Assembly: GCA_947846985.1 (NCBI GenBank)
Contig: CANTUZ010000025.1
Location: 2,168,100-2,232,099 of the forward strand
DNA length: 64,000 nt
Direction: 5' to 3'
Source of the DNA: Fratercula arctica
Lineage: Eukaryota; Chordata; Aves; Charadriiformes; Alcidae
Position numbers and translations under genes: made by a program. Of the stretch, positions 12,701 through 25,141 are shown one piece after another. Below the pieces are notes generated by a model. That model saw only the letters and a list, made by a program, of their open reading frames with translations, was not told the origin of the DNA and did not search any database. Position 1 is the first letter of the stretch, and the number at the start of each line of letters is the position of its first letter.

Positions 12701-15407
12701 AATGGAAATGATTTTTTTTTTTCTGTGATCACTAAGGAGTTTTGCAACTCTTTTTTTTTAATGTGCTCCAGTTGAAACTTTTGAAAATGGACTTGGAAAG
12801 GTCATGCTTGGATGCATTTCTTACTAGATTTTGTTAGTTTCCTAGACTATCTGGCTGAGACTGTGTCTTGTAATCTGAGCACCTGTTGAAAAGAGAGAGA
12901 AGTGTTTGTCAGGACTATAAAATGGCAAGCTTGTGATATGCCTTGTGAAAAGGTGAGGAGAGGGAAATGTGCAGCTAAAGAAATGAGTTACTTTCTGGAA
13001 CATGTCCTGAAAAAGTTCAGAAACAATATTTTTCTCATTTTGAAGGCAAAAACTAAACCCAAAACTGTTAAAAAATGCTAAACTTAAATTTGGAACTGCT
13101 TCTGTTCAAACGTGACCTTTTTTAACGCCATATTTTTGAAAAAGTTATAGCAATTTTTTAAAAATACCTGCCTAGATAACACTATGTTTATATAGTTTTT
13201 AAGTGTTTTTATTTGTGCTTTTGATACTTTGAAGCATTCATCTTGACTGAGTAGGTAAATTCCTATGAAGCTTTGTGAGAACTTTGGAGCCTTCCACAGA
13301 TGGAGGTCGCATCCTTGGCTGAAGGAAGAGACCTGTTAACTTCTTGTATGGAAGTTCTTGGACAAAGACACTGCTCTGTGCTTTGGGCAATGAGTTTGAT
13401 CTGCTTTAGGTCAGTATTGCCTCAAAGCTTTGGTATTAGCAGTCTGCTATATTAATGAAGGGCACAACTGACACTTTTAGGTTTTGGTGTATTCTATTGA
13501 ATTCAACTTTGGATGGATATTTAGCTTTTTTAATTAAACATTCTATTTGGTGTGGGTTTTGTCTTCAAGAGGATTGAGATTAGCACATAGTCAAGAAATT
13601 TATAACTCTGCTAATTGATACATAGTTTAGATAATTTTCCAGTTCTATTTTGCATCTGGTTACATTTCTGCTTGAGGCATTGCTGATGTACTTCCATAGG
13701 CATCATTGGTACAGCATTAAGGATGGCAGTCATGGTGGAAGGTAAGGTAATACTGTTCTGTTGCGAAGCAGATCTTTTCTCATTATGGATCTTTCAAATA
13801 CAACATGTATGGAAGGTGTAAAAAGTGGAATAGAAGAACTCAAACCACTACTTTTCACATTAAAAGTATACAAGATCTGAATTAAAAATCTTTGTATAAA
13901 ACAGTTTGACAACCTGTTGATAAATCTTCAATAGTGTACATGATATTTTAGAGAGGTAAGTTTTTTTTGTTTTGGTTTTTTTCACCCTGGGTAAACCTCG
14001 ATAACTGCTTTTTAATAACTTACGTTTTCTCTAACAAATATTCATACAAATCTCTATATAAGTGGTTGCTAAATGTAAGTTCTGTGCTGAAAGCAACACT
14101 TAAGTAATAATTTGGTATAGGTTAGTGCAGTATATGAGTATACTGCAACTATAAATTTTTAAGTCTCGGTCTATGACTTGGATTTCTTGGATGTTATAGA
14201 GTAGAAAGGTCATTGCAAGTATTTGTTGTAGAAGAACTGAAAATCTATATGTGTGCAGTCCATCATAATACTCTGTTATTGGATTGGAATCCTTCACTTG
14301 ATCTTTAGAGGTCAACCTCCTCCATGTTTTATGGAGGACTCTGTTGTGAAAAGAGTAAAATCTGAAGCTAGCTCAGAGGGAGCATTGGAGTGCTTTCCTC
14401 CACTTCTTGACACATGAACCTTTGCTCAATACTTTGACTTCGGTGGGACAAGGATTTGAGTCATTGTTTTCAAAGTAATGAGAGTTGAAATTATAAAAGT
14501 ACTGTCTTAAATAACACCCTCTTATTGTGTTAATGGTGGGACTGGGGATATTAGAAAACAGTTGTTTTCGGCCCTCAGGAAAGACATTCCTGTGTCAATT
14601 CCATTTGACGACTCAATTGGCCAATGTTTTGCAGATACATTTTTTTTTTTTGTCTTGTGTGACTACATTGAGCAATATGTTCAAACAAGACAATGTTAAT
14701 TGTTCAAGATATTTAGAATAACATGTGTTTACTTGTTGCTAAGAATTTTGTTTCAGCCTGTAGGAAAGTTGTCAGAGCAATAAGATGAAAAACAGCACAG
14801 ATCACACTGGCCACATAGTGCTTCTTTTGCCTTGTGACTTTGCTATTTCAGATAGCACTGAGTATTTACTGCTGTAAAATATGAAAAATTGAGGAATCCT
14901 TTGCAAAATTTGTGAAGATGGATTACTGCATGTGGGCTGCTTGGCTTGTCCTCTGATGAGGCGGGCTCTGCTCATATCTGTTGTTCTGGTACTGAAATAG
15001 GGTATTTTTTTGTGACACAAAGTGTGACTTCATCTCTACTACATACAGGTTTTCCTGAATTATCAGCAATCTTACTATGGTACTACCTTTTGTAATTCTC
15101 CCTAAAGTATCTTTCACCCCGTCAGCTTCTCAATGCCAATGGGCATATCTCCTGGGATACTGGTAGCAGCAGCAGCAATGGCACCTATGAGATCTTGCTG
15201 TCTGATTTGGTACCTGTTGCCTCCAGCACTCCTTGGCACTTGGAAAAAGGAGAACGGCCTTCTTCCACCAAAGTCTGTTCTAAAATGAGTCAAGGTACTG
15301 TTGCAAAGTACAGCAACGTTCTCTTTGGACTCTTCTTACTAGGGGGGGAAAAATATGCAAGAACAGCTATATGAAGTGTGTGTCTAGTACAAAACTTGTT
15401 TTTAGGT
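6781..15407. other. unique intergenic sequence
   Basis: AT-rich sequence with only short chance reading frames. I see no conserved protein, splice-flanked exon, RNA gene or repeat family member. Part of the left end may be extended SUB1 3' UTR, given several AATAAA signals. Confidence 0.55.
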
Positions 15408-15706
15408 AACACGTCTTACAGAGGTGAGACAGGGCCCCTGAGGTAATAGGAGCCAACAGGGAAACATGGGTGAAATTCCTCAAAGGAATTAAGGGGTGTT
15501 CCTCTAAAAAAGGTGACATGGCTGACAGCCCAGCTGAGGTGCCTCTACACCAATGCATGCAGCATGGGCAACAAATAGGAGGAGCTGGAAGCCACTGTGC
15601 TGCTAGAAAGCTACAACCTAGATACTGTTACTGAAACTTGGTGGGATGTATCCCGTGACTGGAGTGGGGCTATTTGATGGCTACAAGCTGTTCAGAAGGG
15701 ATAGGC
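15408..15706 (+). mobile_element. CR1, endonuclease start (left part)
   Basis: Translates, with stops, to the beginning of the CR1 ORF2 endonuclease: LRCLYTNACSMGNK, then ESYNLDTVTETWWD, then YKLFRRDR. TETWW is the hallmark of the CR1 APE-type endonuclease core. The element continues at 16308 after an inserted LTR. The exact 5' limit is uncertain. Confidence 0.8.
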
Positions 15707-16307
15707 TGTCGTGGAACTTCACAAAACCAGGCCAAACCAACGAGCAAACTAAAATGGTATTTATTTTTACAAGATGGTAACAAAATCAAACTAAATTTTA
15801 CTCTAACCTGAAACCGCTTTGAGACTCCAACAAACATTAACAATCCACAGGTTCAGAATGTCACTCAGGATTTAACTTACACAGCTGACTTAAGAATTCT
15901 TAAGGTTTATGGTTAATGACCCCAAATGTGCATAATCATTCACCTATAAAAGATGAAGTCTCTTAATCTATACAGAAGATGAACCATAGGAAAGGTGTCC
16001 CAACCTACGGGAAGACTTCCTGACTGCAGATTGCTGCTCTGAGGGAGACCGACTCAAAATGACGCTCTCACGGGGCCCCATTTATACCCAATTTGAATCT
16101 GACCTGTGGTCATATATGGCCATGTAACCCTCCCATTGGCTGAAGACCCCAACTTCCTCACCTTTCAACTGAAATGACCACCACCATGTGGGCATAACGA
16201 GCTGTGGTGGAAGTTTTTTGTTGGGTCTTTGATAGGTTTTTGTGGGCTTTTGTCAGATCTTAGCTGATCTTTGTTAGGGCTTTGTTGGGGCAGGTGCATC
16301 TGTCACA
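15707..16307 (-). mobile_element. solo LTR (family H) inserted in CR1
   Basis: Begins tgtcgtggaac and ends gcatctgtcaca, 601 bp, with CR1 endonuclease sequence on both sides. A reverse-complement AATAAA (ggtatttattttt) near its left end suggests that the LTR reads on the minus strand. The flanks ataggc and ggtgag do not give a clean duplication. Confidence 0.7.
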
Positions 16308-16525
16308 GGTGAGGAAGGAGAGGGGGAAGCATTGCCTCCTTTGTCAAGAAATGGGTAGAGTGTGAAGAGCTGTCTCTGAAGAATAGCCATGAGCAGGTTG
16401 AAAGCCTATGGGTAAGAATGAGAGACCCAGGCAAAAAAGGGAACCTTGTGGTTGGTGTCTACTACAGGCCATCCAATCAAGGGGAGCCTATTGACAAAGA
16501 CTTCTTACTCCAGCTATAGGAGACA

Positions 16526-16834
16526 TTGTGCTTGCAGGCTCTTGTCCTGCTGGGGGACTTCAATCACCATAACATCTGCTGGAAAAGTAGCACAGTGAGC
16601 TGCAGGCAATCCAGGAGACTCCTGGAGCGCATTGAGGATACCTTCTTAAGCCAGGTAATAGACAGCCCCACCAGAGGGGATGCGATACTGGACCTGATGG
16701 TCACCAAGGCAAGTGAGCTCATCGGAGATGTCAAGATTGGAGGCAGCCTGGGCTGCAGTGATCATGTGCTGGTGGAGTTTGCAGTCCTGAGGGACATGGG
16801 TCAGGGGAAGAGTAGTCAGGACCCTGAATTTTAG
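16526..16834 (+). pseudogene. CR1 ORF2 endonuclease C-terminal fragment
   Basis: About 100 codons with LLGDFNHHNICW, then DAILDLMVTKASELIGDV and CSDHVLVEF. GDFN and SDH are active-site motifs of AP-like endonucleases, which nick target DNA for CR1 insertion. The frame opens and closes inside the domain, so this is a fragment of a broken ORF. Confidence 0.88.
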
Positions 16835-16949
16835 GAAAGCAAACTTCCAGCTCTTCAAGGAGTTAGTCAATGGGACCCCCTGGGAAACTGCCCTCAGGGA
16901 CAAGGGAGCAGAACAGAGCTGGCAGATCTTTAAGGTCACTTTCCATAGA

Positions 16950-17249
16950 GTGCAAGAGCTCTCGATCCCCAGGTGTAAGAAATCAGGAAAGGAAGGCAAG
17001 AGACCAGCATGGCTGAGTCAAGACCTGCTGGTCAAACTAAAGGGCAAGAAGGAACTGCACAGGCAGCAGAAGAAGGGACAGGTATTCTGGGAAGAGTATA
17101 GGGATGCTGCCCAGTTGTGTAGGGATGGGGTCAGGAAGGCCAAGGTGCAGCTGGAGCTGAACTTAGCAAGGGATGCAAAGAATAATAAGGGCTTCTACAG
17201 GTATGTCTGCCAGAAAAGGAAGGTCAAAGAAAGCATATCTCCCCTATGA
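16950..17249 (+). pseudogene. CR1 ORF2 linker fragment
   Basis: Basic linker between endonuclease and RT, with RPAWLSQDLLVKLKGKKELH followed by [19 protein letters not shown]. It is typical CR1 spacer protein. It overlaps the next frame by 4 bases (a frameshift at about 17246). Confidence 0.85.
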
Positions 17250-17670
17250 TGAGCAAGAATGGCAATCTGGTAACAACGGACAAGGAGAAGGCTGAGGTAC
17301 TCAACAACGTTTTCGCCTCAGTCTTCACTGGCAATCTCTTTTCCCACACCTCTCGAGAGGATGGACTGCAGGAAAGGGTCTGGGGGAGCAAAGTCCCTCC
17401 CACTGTAAGAGAAGGTCAGGCTCATGACCACCTGAGGAACCTGAACACACAGAAGTCTATGGGACCTGATGAGAGGCATCCCAGAGTCCTGAGGGCATTG
17501 GCTGATGTAGTTGCCAAGCCACTCTCCATGATATTTGAAAAGTCATGGCAGTCAGGTGAAGTCCCTGGCGACTGGAAGAAGGGAAACATTGCATCCATTT
17601 TTAAAAAGGGTAGAAAGGAGGACCCTGGGAACTACCGCCCTGTCAGCCTCACCTCTGTGCCTGGGAAGAT
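17246..17670 (+). pseudogene. CR1 ORF2 RT N-terminal fragment, truncated
   Basis: Carries [26 protein letters not shown] and [14 protein letters not shown], the opening of the CR1 RT. At 17670 the CR1 sequence ends and the remaining open codons to 17722 are retroviral leader and LTR. Bases 17511-17670 nearly repeat 26352-26511. Confidence 0.88.
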
Positions 17671-17671
17671 C

Positions 17672-17685
17672 CATGTTGGGCGCCA
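17672..17685 (-). other. retroviral primer-binding site remnant
   Basis: Reverse complement reads TGGCGCCCAACATG, lying 7 bases inside the LTR end at 17693. It matches the first bases of the lysine-type site in the plus provirus at 36006. It shows that the LTR at 17693-18143 was a 5' LTR of a minus-strand provirus whose body is gone. Confidence 0.75.
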
Positions 17686-17692
17686 ATTAATC

Positions 17693-18143
17693 TGTCATGG
17701 TTTGGGACAGGTTGGCCAATGAGAAGACAACAGCTGCTCTCCCCCACCTCTTGCTCCAAGGAGAGAAAGAAGAGAGAGAAAGAGATTTCTGAGTTTAGAA
17801 AAAACTAAACTACTTTAATGAAATATTAATAATAAAATAAAAAGGAAATAATGGAATAGATACAATATAGATAAATATACACAAAACTGTATCAAGCTCC
17901 CAGGGATCTGTCAATGGCAGGCACTGGGAAAGTTCCAGACTGGACTCGGTGACGAATGGGAACTGTAACACACTGATGGGGATTGAAGGCAGATGAGCTG
18001 ACAGGATCCTCCTCAGACATCAGTCATTGAAGAAAGAGAGCCATTGAAGAAACCAAGCCATTGAAGATGAACCATTGAAGAAAAGCTGAAGAGCCTCTCT
18101 CACTGAACAGAAAGTGGGCTCTGCTTCACCCCAAACCAGCACA
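17693..18143 (-). mobile_element. 5' LTR of a deleted provirus, family A
   Basis: Same LTR as 3367-4244 and 53132-53730, starting tgtcatggtttggg and ending ccaaaccagcaca. It is somewhat shorter (451 bp), lacking the part near the gtcacctgacctgtcc block. The primer-binding site on its left proves minus orientation. All internal retroviral sequence is lost at the junction with CR1 at 17671. Confidence 0.88.
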
Positions 18144-21100
18144 ATGGCTATTGAAAGTGTGTGTTAAGTCCAGTATTTTTGAATAGTTGTCATGAAAGTC
18201 ACGTGACAAGATTCATTTTCAGAGTTAAAAGATTAAATCAATGGTTCACTAGATTAGGGGCCCAAAACACACTTAGCTGTCGATGTGCCCTTTACTCACT
18301 GCCATTTACTCACTGACAGCACCCCAGAGCCTGCTAGCTGGGAGAGATAGAAAATTAAGATGCACTTAAATCATTGCACTCATATAAATTGTTTTACTAG
18401 AATAAACATAGATAAAGAAAACATTTAAGCTAAACTGTAGAAACAGTAACTGATGTCAATTTTGGCTGACATAAGCAAAGACAGTGATATTTTACATTCA
18501 CATATGCCACTTGGGACTCACACAGCAGCTTGTTTGTGGCTGAACTGTCCAGCCTGACAGCAGGAAAAATATCTCACAACCCTGCAATTAACCATTGCAG
18601 CAGGCATTTGAAATTTCGGATGCTGATGCTGAAACCTTTGCAAACAATTTACAGAGTAAGAATTATTTACTGAAGACATGGATGCATAATTTTCAGCAGT
18701 GAAAAAGCTGGTTCCTATAATAGGCAAAAAAAGCATGGTCCTTCCTCAGTACAGAGAACTGCTGTCTTTTTCCTGAGATCATCCATGTGAGCCTGCAAGT
18801 TTCATTTCAGGCAGCAACAAAACTCACCTTGGGAAGGAGTAACATTTAGTACTAAAAAAGGAAAGACTTCTTAGAGATCAATATTATCTCTTTTCATGGT
18901 TTTATTATAAGTTTTTCAATTTTTTTTTTCTTATGAGATCACTCTTGGAAGTGTGCAGCTTTTATTTAAAGAAGTGAAGTAGACACCTAGACCTATTAGT
19001 AGACACTAGTAGACAACTAGAGCTCCTGCCTGCAGATGGGCTTGAATGTTTGACCAAAAAAAGATCTCCCTCAAAATATCAGAAAAATGTTTTTTCTTGT
19101 AATGATTTTTGAATGCTGATAACCAGTTCTCAGCCTCAAAACCCTATACACAGATACACACATACAGTGCATATCTGCTCATAGATGTAGACATGAGTTT
19201 ACCTGCTAAATAAATACCAGGGGCATTTTCCAGTTTGATATACTCAGAAGCCAGCATTAATGCTTTGGCAATTGCTACGAGGAACAACCAGCCCATCCGC
19301 TGCAGCCATTTTAAAGGCTAAAACAGATACAGCTCTAAATACCAGCAAGCTATAAGACAATGTGAGTAATTTTACTGCCTTGCACAAGACCAGCACCAGT
19401 TGCTAGTGACTTTGTGTTTCTCAGAAATGTTTATTTGGAGAAACAGTTGCTCAGATGTTCAGATACTATATAAACATTGGGATTTTCTTTTCTTTTGTCA
19501 ACATGCCTTTTATTTTATGTATCAACCTATCCAAAGTCATGCTAAATTTATGCAGGTATTTGGCAGGTACTTAGGAGTAGATTCTACGAAATCCCAGATA
19601 AATTGGGAAGGGTAAACACTGCAAAGGACAGAAAATACTATTCAAATATTTACTGAAGCTGAAAACATAGCAATAGAAAAGAGACTTTATCCATGGCATT
19701 TAAACAGCCCCAATATCAGCACATATTGGTCTTTTGCAGTGTTGAAATGCATTTATGCTCACAGCACCATTTAGTGACAGAAAGTTATATTGTCTCCTTT
19801 TCCATAGAGCAGGAAAGTAAGAACAGACCCCTCAAATCTTTTACTAGTATCTTAAGCCATCATTCTTCTATTATAACTAGAAACATACAATGTAAACAAT
19901 TCTGGGGAATGAGTTATTGCCAAATAAGGCCAAAAGGAGAAACATGTAGAAAGAAAGAGTGGAAGGGAGAGATATGGAAAAATATTTTGAAAGAGACACA
20001 GATAAGACATTTGATGTGACTTTTCAGTGCAATATGATAGCAAGAAAAAAATTAATTACAAGCTGCGGGGCACTAGGTCATGGGGAAGAAAGGTTATATA
20101 ACCCTGTCCATATGGTTCTGCTGAGACCATACCTGAAAAATACATTTGGTTTTGAACAACTTACTATAAGAATGATTGTGCCAAACTGGAATGGATTCGG
20201 AGAACAGCAAAACAATTATTAAAGGTCTGAATTTATGAGGAAAGATAAAACAGCTAAATATATACATAGCTTGGCTATGAGATATCTAAAGGGAGACATT
20301 AATTGTCTATAAGAACAGTATTCAAAGGCTTAAATGCCAAAGAGGCTGAAAAATCATTTGAATTATTTAGTGAGCTATTAAGAAGATGCAGTTAAGGCTA
20401 ATGAAATGGAATAGTCTCATATGATAGTGCTTGAGAAAGGGCTGGCCCTCAACCACGTAATATACAAATACAGTCTTTAGTTTAACTAACTGCCACGTTA
20501 TCTGTCTGCAGGATTATCAAGAGTATATGTGTGTAGGCCAGAGAGCAGAAAGGAAGGCAGTAGAGGCAATTACACTCCAAAATTAATTTGTGGCTAATAA
20601 TGTGCAATCTGGGTGAACAAATGACATGATTTATGCATGTAAACTCTTCAAATCCTTATGGAAAGTGTTTGGTATAAAGACTACAGCACTTAGCTATCAA
20701 AAATTAGAAGTTTCTGTGCTGCAATTCACATGCAGGCTACACGTTCATTGCAAAATCTGATATTAGCCTGTCTGTTACTGATTTACATCTGCAGAAAGTA
20801 CATATGCAGTACAACTGAATAAACTTAAAATGTTCAGTGGATTTAAAAGAATGTACTTTCCTGCCTACTGGATTTTCCAGCATGAGAAAGAAGTGTCCAG
20901 AGGTTTGTCTTTTTTTTACATGTGAGATGGATGAAACTAAACAAACACAGAGACCCCAACCTCATTTCATCTCCCCTCATTCCCTGGCAAAGAATGTATA
21001 AAAATTAGGAGATCTTCGGTTATGCTAAAAAAATAGACTTAATCAATTTCCACAATGCTGTTACAATTTTTATTTATGGTGTTTTGTGTGGAAGTTGCCA

Positions 21101-21413
21101 AACAACATCTGTGTTGCTCGTGAAAAACAAATGAAAATGTTTTCAATTTGTTTAGACTGCACAAAAATATATTTTCACGTGAAACAGTTCTTGTTCTAGC
21201 AGCTATCTGATGAAGAATTGACACAAACATGAGTCAGAATTGCTCCTGGCATTTTGCTACCTTAGGTGAAGAACCAGCCCAAATATCCATTCAGTTCTTT
21301 ATCATGTTTGCAAGTTAACCTAAGACTGCTTTCTATTCAGTCAGAATTTTGTGAAATAATTTGTCTCTTTTTGTTTTGCTGTGCTTTCTGCTTTATCCTA
21401 TTGTCTTCAGTCA
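18144..21413. other. unique sequence, no gene seen
   Basis: AT-rich, no repeat family recognised and only short frames. A degenerate repeat of the unit tagtagacac lies near 18978-19020. Confidence 0.55.
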
Positions 21414-21417
21414 GCTT

Positions 21418-22413
21418 CATGCTTCAGCATGGATGAGCAAGGAGCTTCTGGAAAAACTGAGATGGAAGAAGGAAGTTTACAGAATGTGGAAAAAGGGACT
21501 GGCCACTTGGGAGGAATATAGGAACATTGTCAGAGTATGCAGGGATGCAACGAGGAAGGCTAAGGCCCACTTGGAATTAAACCTGGCAAGGGATGTCAAG
21601 GACAATAAGAAGGGCTTCTTCAAGTACATCAGTAGCAAAAGGAAGACTAGGGAGAATGTGGGCCCACTGCTGAATGGGGTGTGTGCCCTGGTGATGGAGG
21701 AGGCAGAGTTACTGAATGCCTTCTTTGCTTCAGCCTTTACTGCTAAGGCTGGCCCTCAGGAATCCCAGACCCTGGAGGTAAGAGAAAAAGTCTGGAGAAA
21801 GGAAGACTCTCCCTTGGTTGAGGAGGATCGGGTTAGAGATCATTTAGGCAATCTTGACACCCACAAATCCATGGGCCCTGATGGGATGCACCCACGAGTG
21901 CTGAGGGAGCTGGCAGATGGTATTGCTTGGCCACTCTCCATCATCTTTGAAAGGCCCTGGAGAACAGGCGAGGTGCCTGAGGACTGGGGGAAGGCCAGTG
22001 TCACTCCAGTCTTCAAAGAGGGCAAGAAGGAGGACCCAGGAAACTACAGACCAGTCAGTCTCACCTCCATCCCTGGGAAGGTGATGGAACAGCTCATCCT
22101 GGATGTCATCTCTAAGCATGTAGAAGAAAAGAAGGTTATCGGGAGTGGTCAGCATGGATTCACCAAGGGGAAATCATGCTTGACCAATCTGATAGCCTTC
22201 TACGATGGCATGACTGACTGGGTGGATGAGGGGAGAGCTGTGGACATTGTCTACCTTGACTTCAGCAAGGCCTTTGACGCTGTCTCCCATAACATCCTCA
22301 TAGGGAAGCTTAGGAAGTGTGGGTTAGATGAGTGGACAGTGAGGTGCATTGAGAACTGGCTGATTGGCAGAGCTCAGAGGGTTGTGATCAGCATCATAGA
22401 GTCTAGCCTGTAG
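21418..22413 (+). pseudogene. CR1 ORF2: linker and RT fingers
   Basis: Open to a TAG at 22411. It shows KARAHLELN-like linker, [46 protein letters not shown] and the [16 protein letters not shown] catalytic block. The frame is lost just before the palm. The start is arbitrary, because the element is truncated upstream and the open frame extends a few codons into unique DNA. Confidence 0.9.
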
Positions 22414-22493
22414 CTAGCGGTGTTCCCCAGGGGTCAGTACTGGGTCCAGTCAACATAGTCATCAAGGACCTAGATGAGGGGACAGAGTGCAAG

Positions 22494-23297
22494 TTTGCTG
22501 ATGACACAAAGCTGGGAGGGGTGGCTGACACACCAGAAGGCTGTGCTGCCATACAGCGAGATCTGGACAGGTTAGAGAGTTGGGCGGAGAGGAACCTAAT
22601 TAAGATCAACAAGGGCAAGTGTAGGGTGCTGCACCTGGGGAGGAATAACCCCATGCACCAGTACAGGTTAGGGGTTGACCTGCTGGAAAGCAGCTTTGCA
22701 AAGAAGGACCTGGGAGTCCTGGTGGACAACAAGTTGACCATGAGCCAGCAAGGTGCCCTTGTGGCCAAGAAGGCCAATGGCATCCTGGGGTGCATTAAAA
22801 AGAATGTGGCCAGTGGGTTGAGGGAGGCCATCTTCCCCTTCTACTCTGCCCTGGTTAGGTCACATATGAAGTCCTGTGTCCAGTTCTGGGCTCCCTGGTT
22901 CAAGAAAGACAAGGAACTACTGTACAGAGTCCAGTGGAGGGCTACAAAGATGATCAGGGTACTGAAGCACCTCTCTTATGAGGAAAGGCTAAGAGACCTG
23001 GGTCTGTTTAGCCTGGAGAAGAGAAGACTGAGAGGGGATCTTATCAGTACTTATAAATATCTAAAGGGTGGGTGTCAAGAGGATGGGGCCAGACTCTTTT
23101 CAGTGGTGCCTGTCAACAGGACAAGGGGAAATGGGCACAAGCTGGAACACAGGAAATTCCATCTCAACATGAGGAGGAACTTCTTTACTTTGAGGGTGGC
23201 AGAGCCCTGGCACAGGCTGCCGAGAGAGGGTGTGGAGTCTCCTTCTCTGGAGATCTTCAAAACTCTCCTGGATGCGTTCCTTTGCAATCTGCTCTAG
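22494..23297 (+). pseudogene. CR1 ORF2: RT palm to C-terminus
   Basis: Begins with FADDTKLGG, the catalytic pair, in a frame shifted relative to the upstream part, and continues to the normal CR1 end ([19 protein letters not shown] and stop). Together with 21418-22413 it covers a complete RT except for the frame break. Confidence 0.9.
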
Positions 23298-23382
23298 GTG
23301 ACCCTGCTTTAGCAGGGATGTTGTACTAGATGATCTCCGAAGGTCCCTTCCAACCCCTGCCATTCTATCATTCTGTGATTTG

Positions 23383-23640
23383 GATTTACAGCAACTCTTT
23401 CTGCCAGCATATCTCTGTTAGATTATAAATGGGAAGTCTGATCACCACAAATTGCTGTTAATAGGATATTTTGCCTTAAAACTCTTTTAAATATGCTTTT
23501 GCTATGTATCATTTCTACAAGCAGCATGTTTCCCTAAGCCATCTGAAACTCCAGAGAAAAGAGCACATGAAGGTTTTGGCATAGCCACTTCCAGGATGGA
23601 AGCTGCCTGCTAATTTTCCCCTCTAAGTTCACCCTAGTTA
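23383..23640. other. short unique spacer
   Basis: About 260 bp between two CR1 elements; nothing recognised. Confidence 0.5.
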
Positions 23641-24186
23641 GCTGAGGTTGGAAGGGACCTTAAAGATCATCTAGTTCCAACCCCCCTGCCGTGGGCAGGG
23701 ACACCTCCCACTAGACCAGGTTGCTCAAAGCCTCATCCAGCCTGGCCTTGAACACTTCCAGGGATGGGGCATCCACAACCTCTCTGGGCAACCTGCTCCA
23801 GTGCCTCACCACCCTCATAGTGAACAATTTCTTCCTAATACCCTTATAAAAGTTTTTCTTGTTTCCCTCAATATCCCTGGCCAGATTTAACTCTATCTGG
23901 GCTTTAGCTTTCTTAACCCAATCCCTGGCTGCTCGGACAGTTTGTCTCTTTTCCTCCCAGGCTACCTGTTTTTGCTTCCACCCTCTGTAGGCCTCCTTTT
24001 TGCTTTTGAGTGTGTCCAGGAGGTCTTTGTTCATCCATGCAGGCCTCCTGGCTTTTTTCCCTGACTTCTTTGTTGGGATGCATCGCTCCTGAGGTTGGAG
24101 GAGGTGATCCTTGAATACTAACCAGCTTCCTTGGGCCCCTCTCTTATCCCATGGAACCCTACCAAGCAGATCACTCATGAAATCCA
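23641..24186 (-). mobile_element. CR1 with internal deletion
   Basis: Reverse-oriented CR1. The 3' end lies at 23641 (gttggaagggacc, then tctagttccaacccccctgcc) and the left part of ORF2 reaches 24186. About 1 kb of RT is missing between the linker and the C-terminal tail, yet the join keeps the frame. Confidence 0.92.
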
Positions 24187-24190
24187 TCAA
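23711..24190 (-). pseudogene. CR1 ORF2 linker joined in frame to C-terminus, no RT
   Basis: 159 codons. The N-terminal 110 or so are endonuclease tail and linker ([40 protein letters not shown]). They pass directly into the CR1 C-terminal block ([40 protein letters not shown]) and the normal stop. The whole catalytic RT core is deleted between residues of about 115 and 120. The frame stays open, which may be chance; without RT and endonuclease no activity is expected. Confidence 0.88.
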
Positions 24191-24545
24191 TTTTTGTCAT
24201 CTGAGTTTCTGACTCTGCTGACTTCTGCTCTCCTCCTATTTAAGGTTAAGAAAATATCTCTCCAAGTTGTAATATGCTCCCCATGTTGTAGCAGATGAGG
24301 GCAGTTCTATGTGAAAATGGTAGCTGTAAAAGGGACATCCTGCTACATTATGCATTTCCTTTCTTGGCTATGGCAATCACAGATATGGCTCTTAACAACG
24401 GAGTTCCAGTTTCTTGAGATCCTTTTACTCTTCTGCTGAAGCCAAAGGGCAGCCTTGGGTCATGGAATTCCTTTGGCTGGAAAACAGGTTGTGTTCTGAA
24501 AAAGCAACTAGTAAAAAGACTGGAGATGCTAATTCCTTGCATACC
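24187..24545. other. short unique spacer
   Basis: No repeat or gene recognised between the CR1 and the LTR. Confidence 0.5.
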
Positions 24546-24550
24546 CTGGG

Positions 24551-25136
24551 TGTCGTAGTTTAACCCCAACCAGCAACTAGGACCATGCAGCCACTCACTC
24601 ACTCCCCCCTCGGTAGGCTGGGGGAGAGAATCAGAAGAGTAAAAGTGAGAAAACTTGTGGGTTGAGATAAAGACGGTTTAAAAAGTAAAGCAAAAGCCAC
24701 GCACACAACCAAAGCCAAACAAGGAATTTATTCACAGCTTCCCATCGGCAGGCAGGTGTTCAGCCATCTCCAGGAAAGCAGGGCTCCATCACACGTAATG
24801 GTTACTTGGGAAAACAAATGCCATCACTCCGAACGTGTCCTCCCCTTCCTTCTTCTTCCCCCAGCTTTATATTGCTGAGCATGATGTCATATGGTATGGA
24901 ATATCCCTTTGGTCAGTTGGGGTCAGCTGTCCTGGCTGAGTATCCTCCCAACTTTTTGTGCACTCCCAGCCTACTCGCTGTCGGGGCAGTCTAAGGAGCA
25001 GAAAAGGCCTTGACTGCTTAGCATCAACCAAAAACATCAGTGTGCTATCAACACTGCTCTCATCCCAAATCTAAAACATAGCCCCGCACCAGCTGCTAAC
25101 AAGAAAGTTAACTCCATTCCAGCTGAAACCATGACA
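24551..25136 (-). mobile_element. solo LTR (family B) with 5-bp duplication
   Basis: 586 bp from tgtcgtagtttaac to ctgaaaccatgaca, flanked by perfect CTGGG copies at 24546-24550 and 25137-25141. The + strand end resembles the reverse complement of the TGTCxTGGTTTCAGC start shared by LTR family C, so the LTR reads minus. Five-base duplications fit ERVL-like integrases. No internal retroviral sequence is present, so it is the product of LTR-LTR recombination. Confidence 0.92.
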
Positions 25137-25141
25137 CTGGG

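Larger units (their letters stand above)
16308..17670 (+). mobile_element. CR1, endonuclease to RT entry (right part)
   Basis: Continuation of the CR1 from 15408. It covers the rest of the endonuclease, the linker and the beginning of RT, with frame breaks at about 16834 and 17249. It stops abruptly at 17670, where a retroviral leader and LTR begin, so the RT core and 3' end are missing. Confidence 0.9.
21414..23382 (+). mobile_element. CR1 LINE, RT and 3' end
   Basis: 5'-truncated CR1 starting in the linker ([20 protein letters not shown]) and reaching the 3' terminus with ggtcccttccaacccctgcc and ATTCTRTG octamers near 23362-23380. RT is split into two frames by a break between 22413 and 22494. 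Confidence 0.93.

Noticed and set aside
15121..15300. GC-richer stretch with cagcagcagcagcaatgg, considered as a host exon or CR1 ORF1
   Set aside because: No frame stays open and neither CR1 ORF1 motifs nor splice sites were found.
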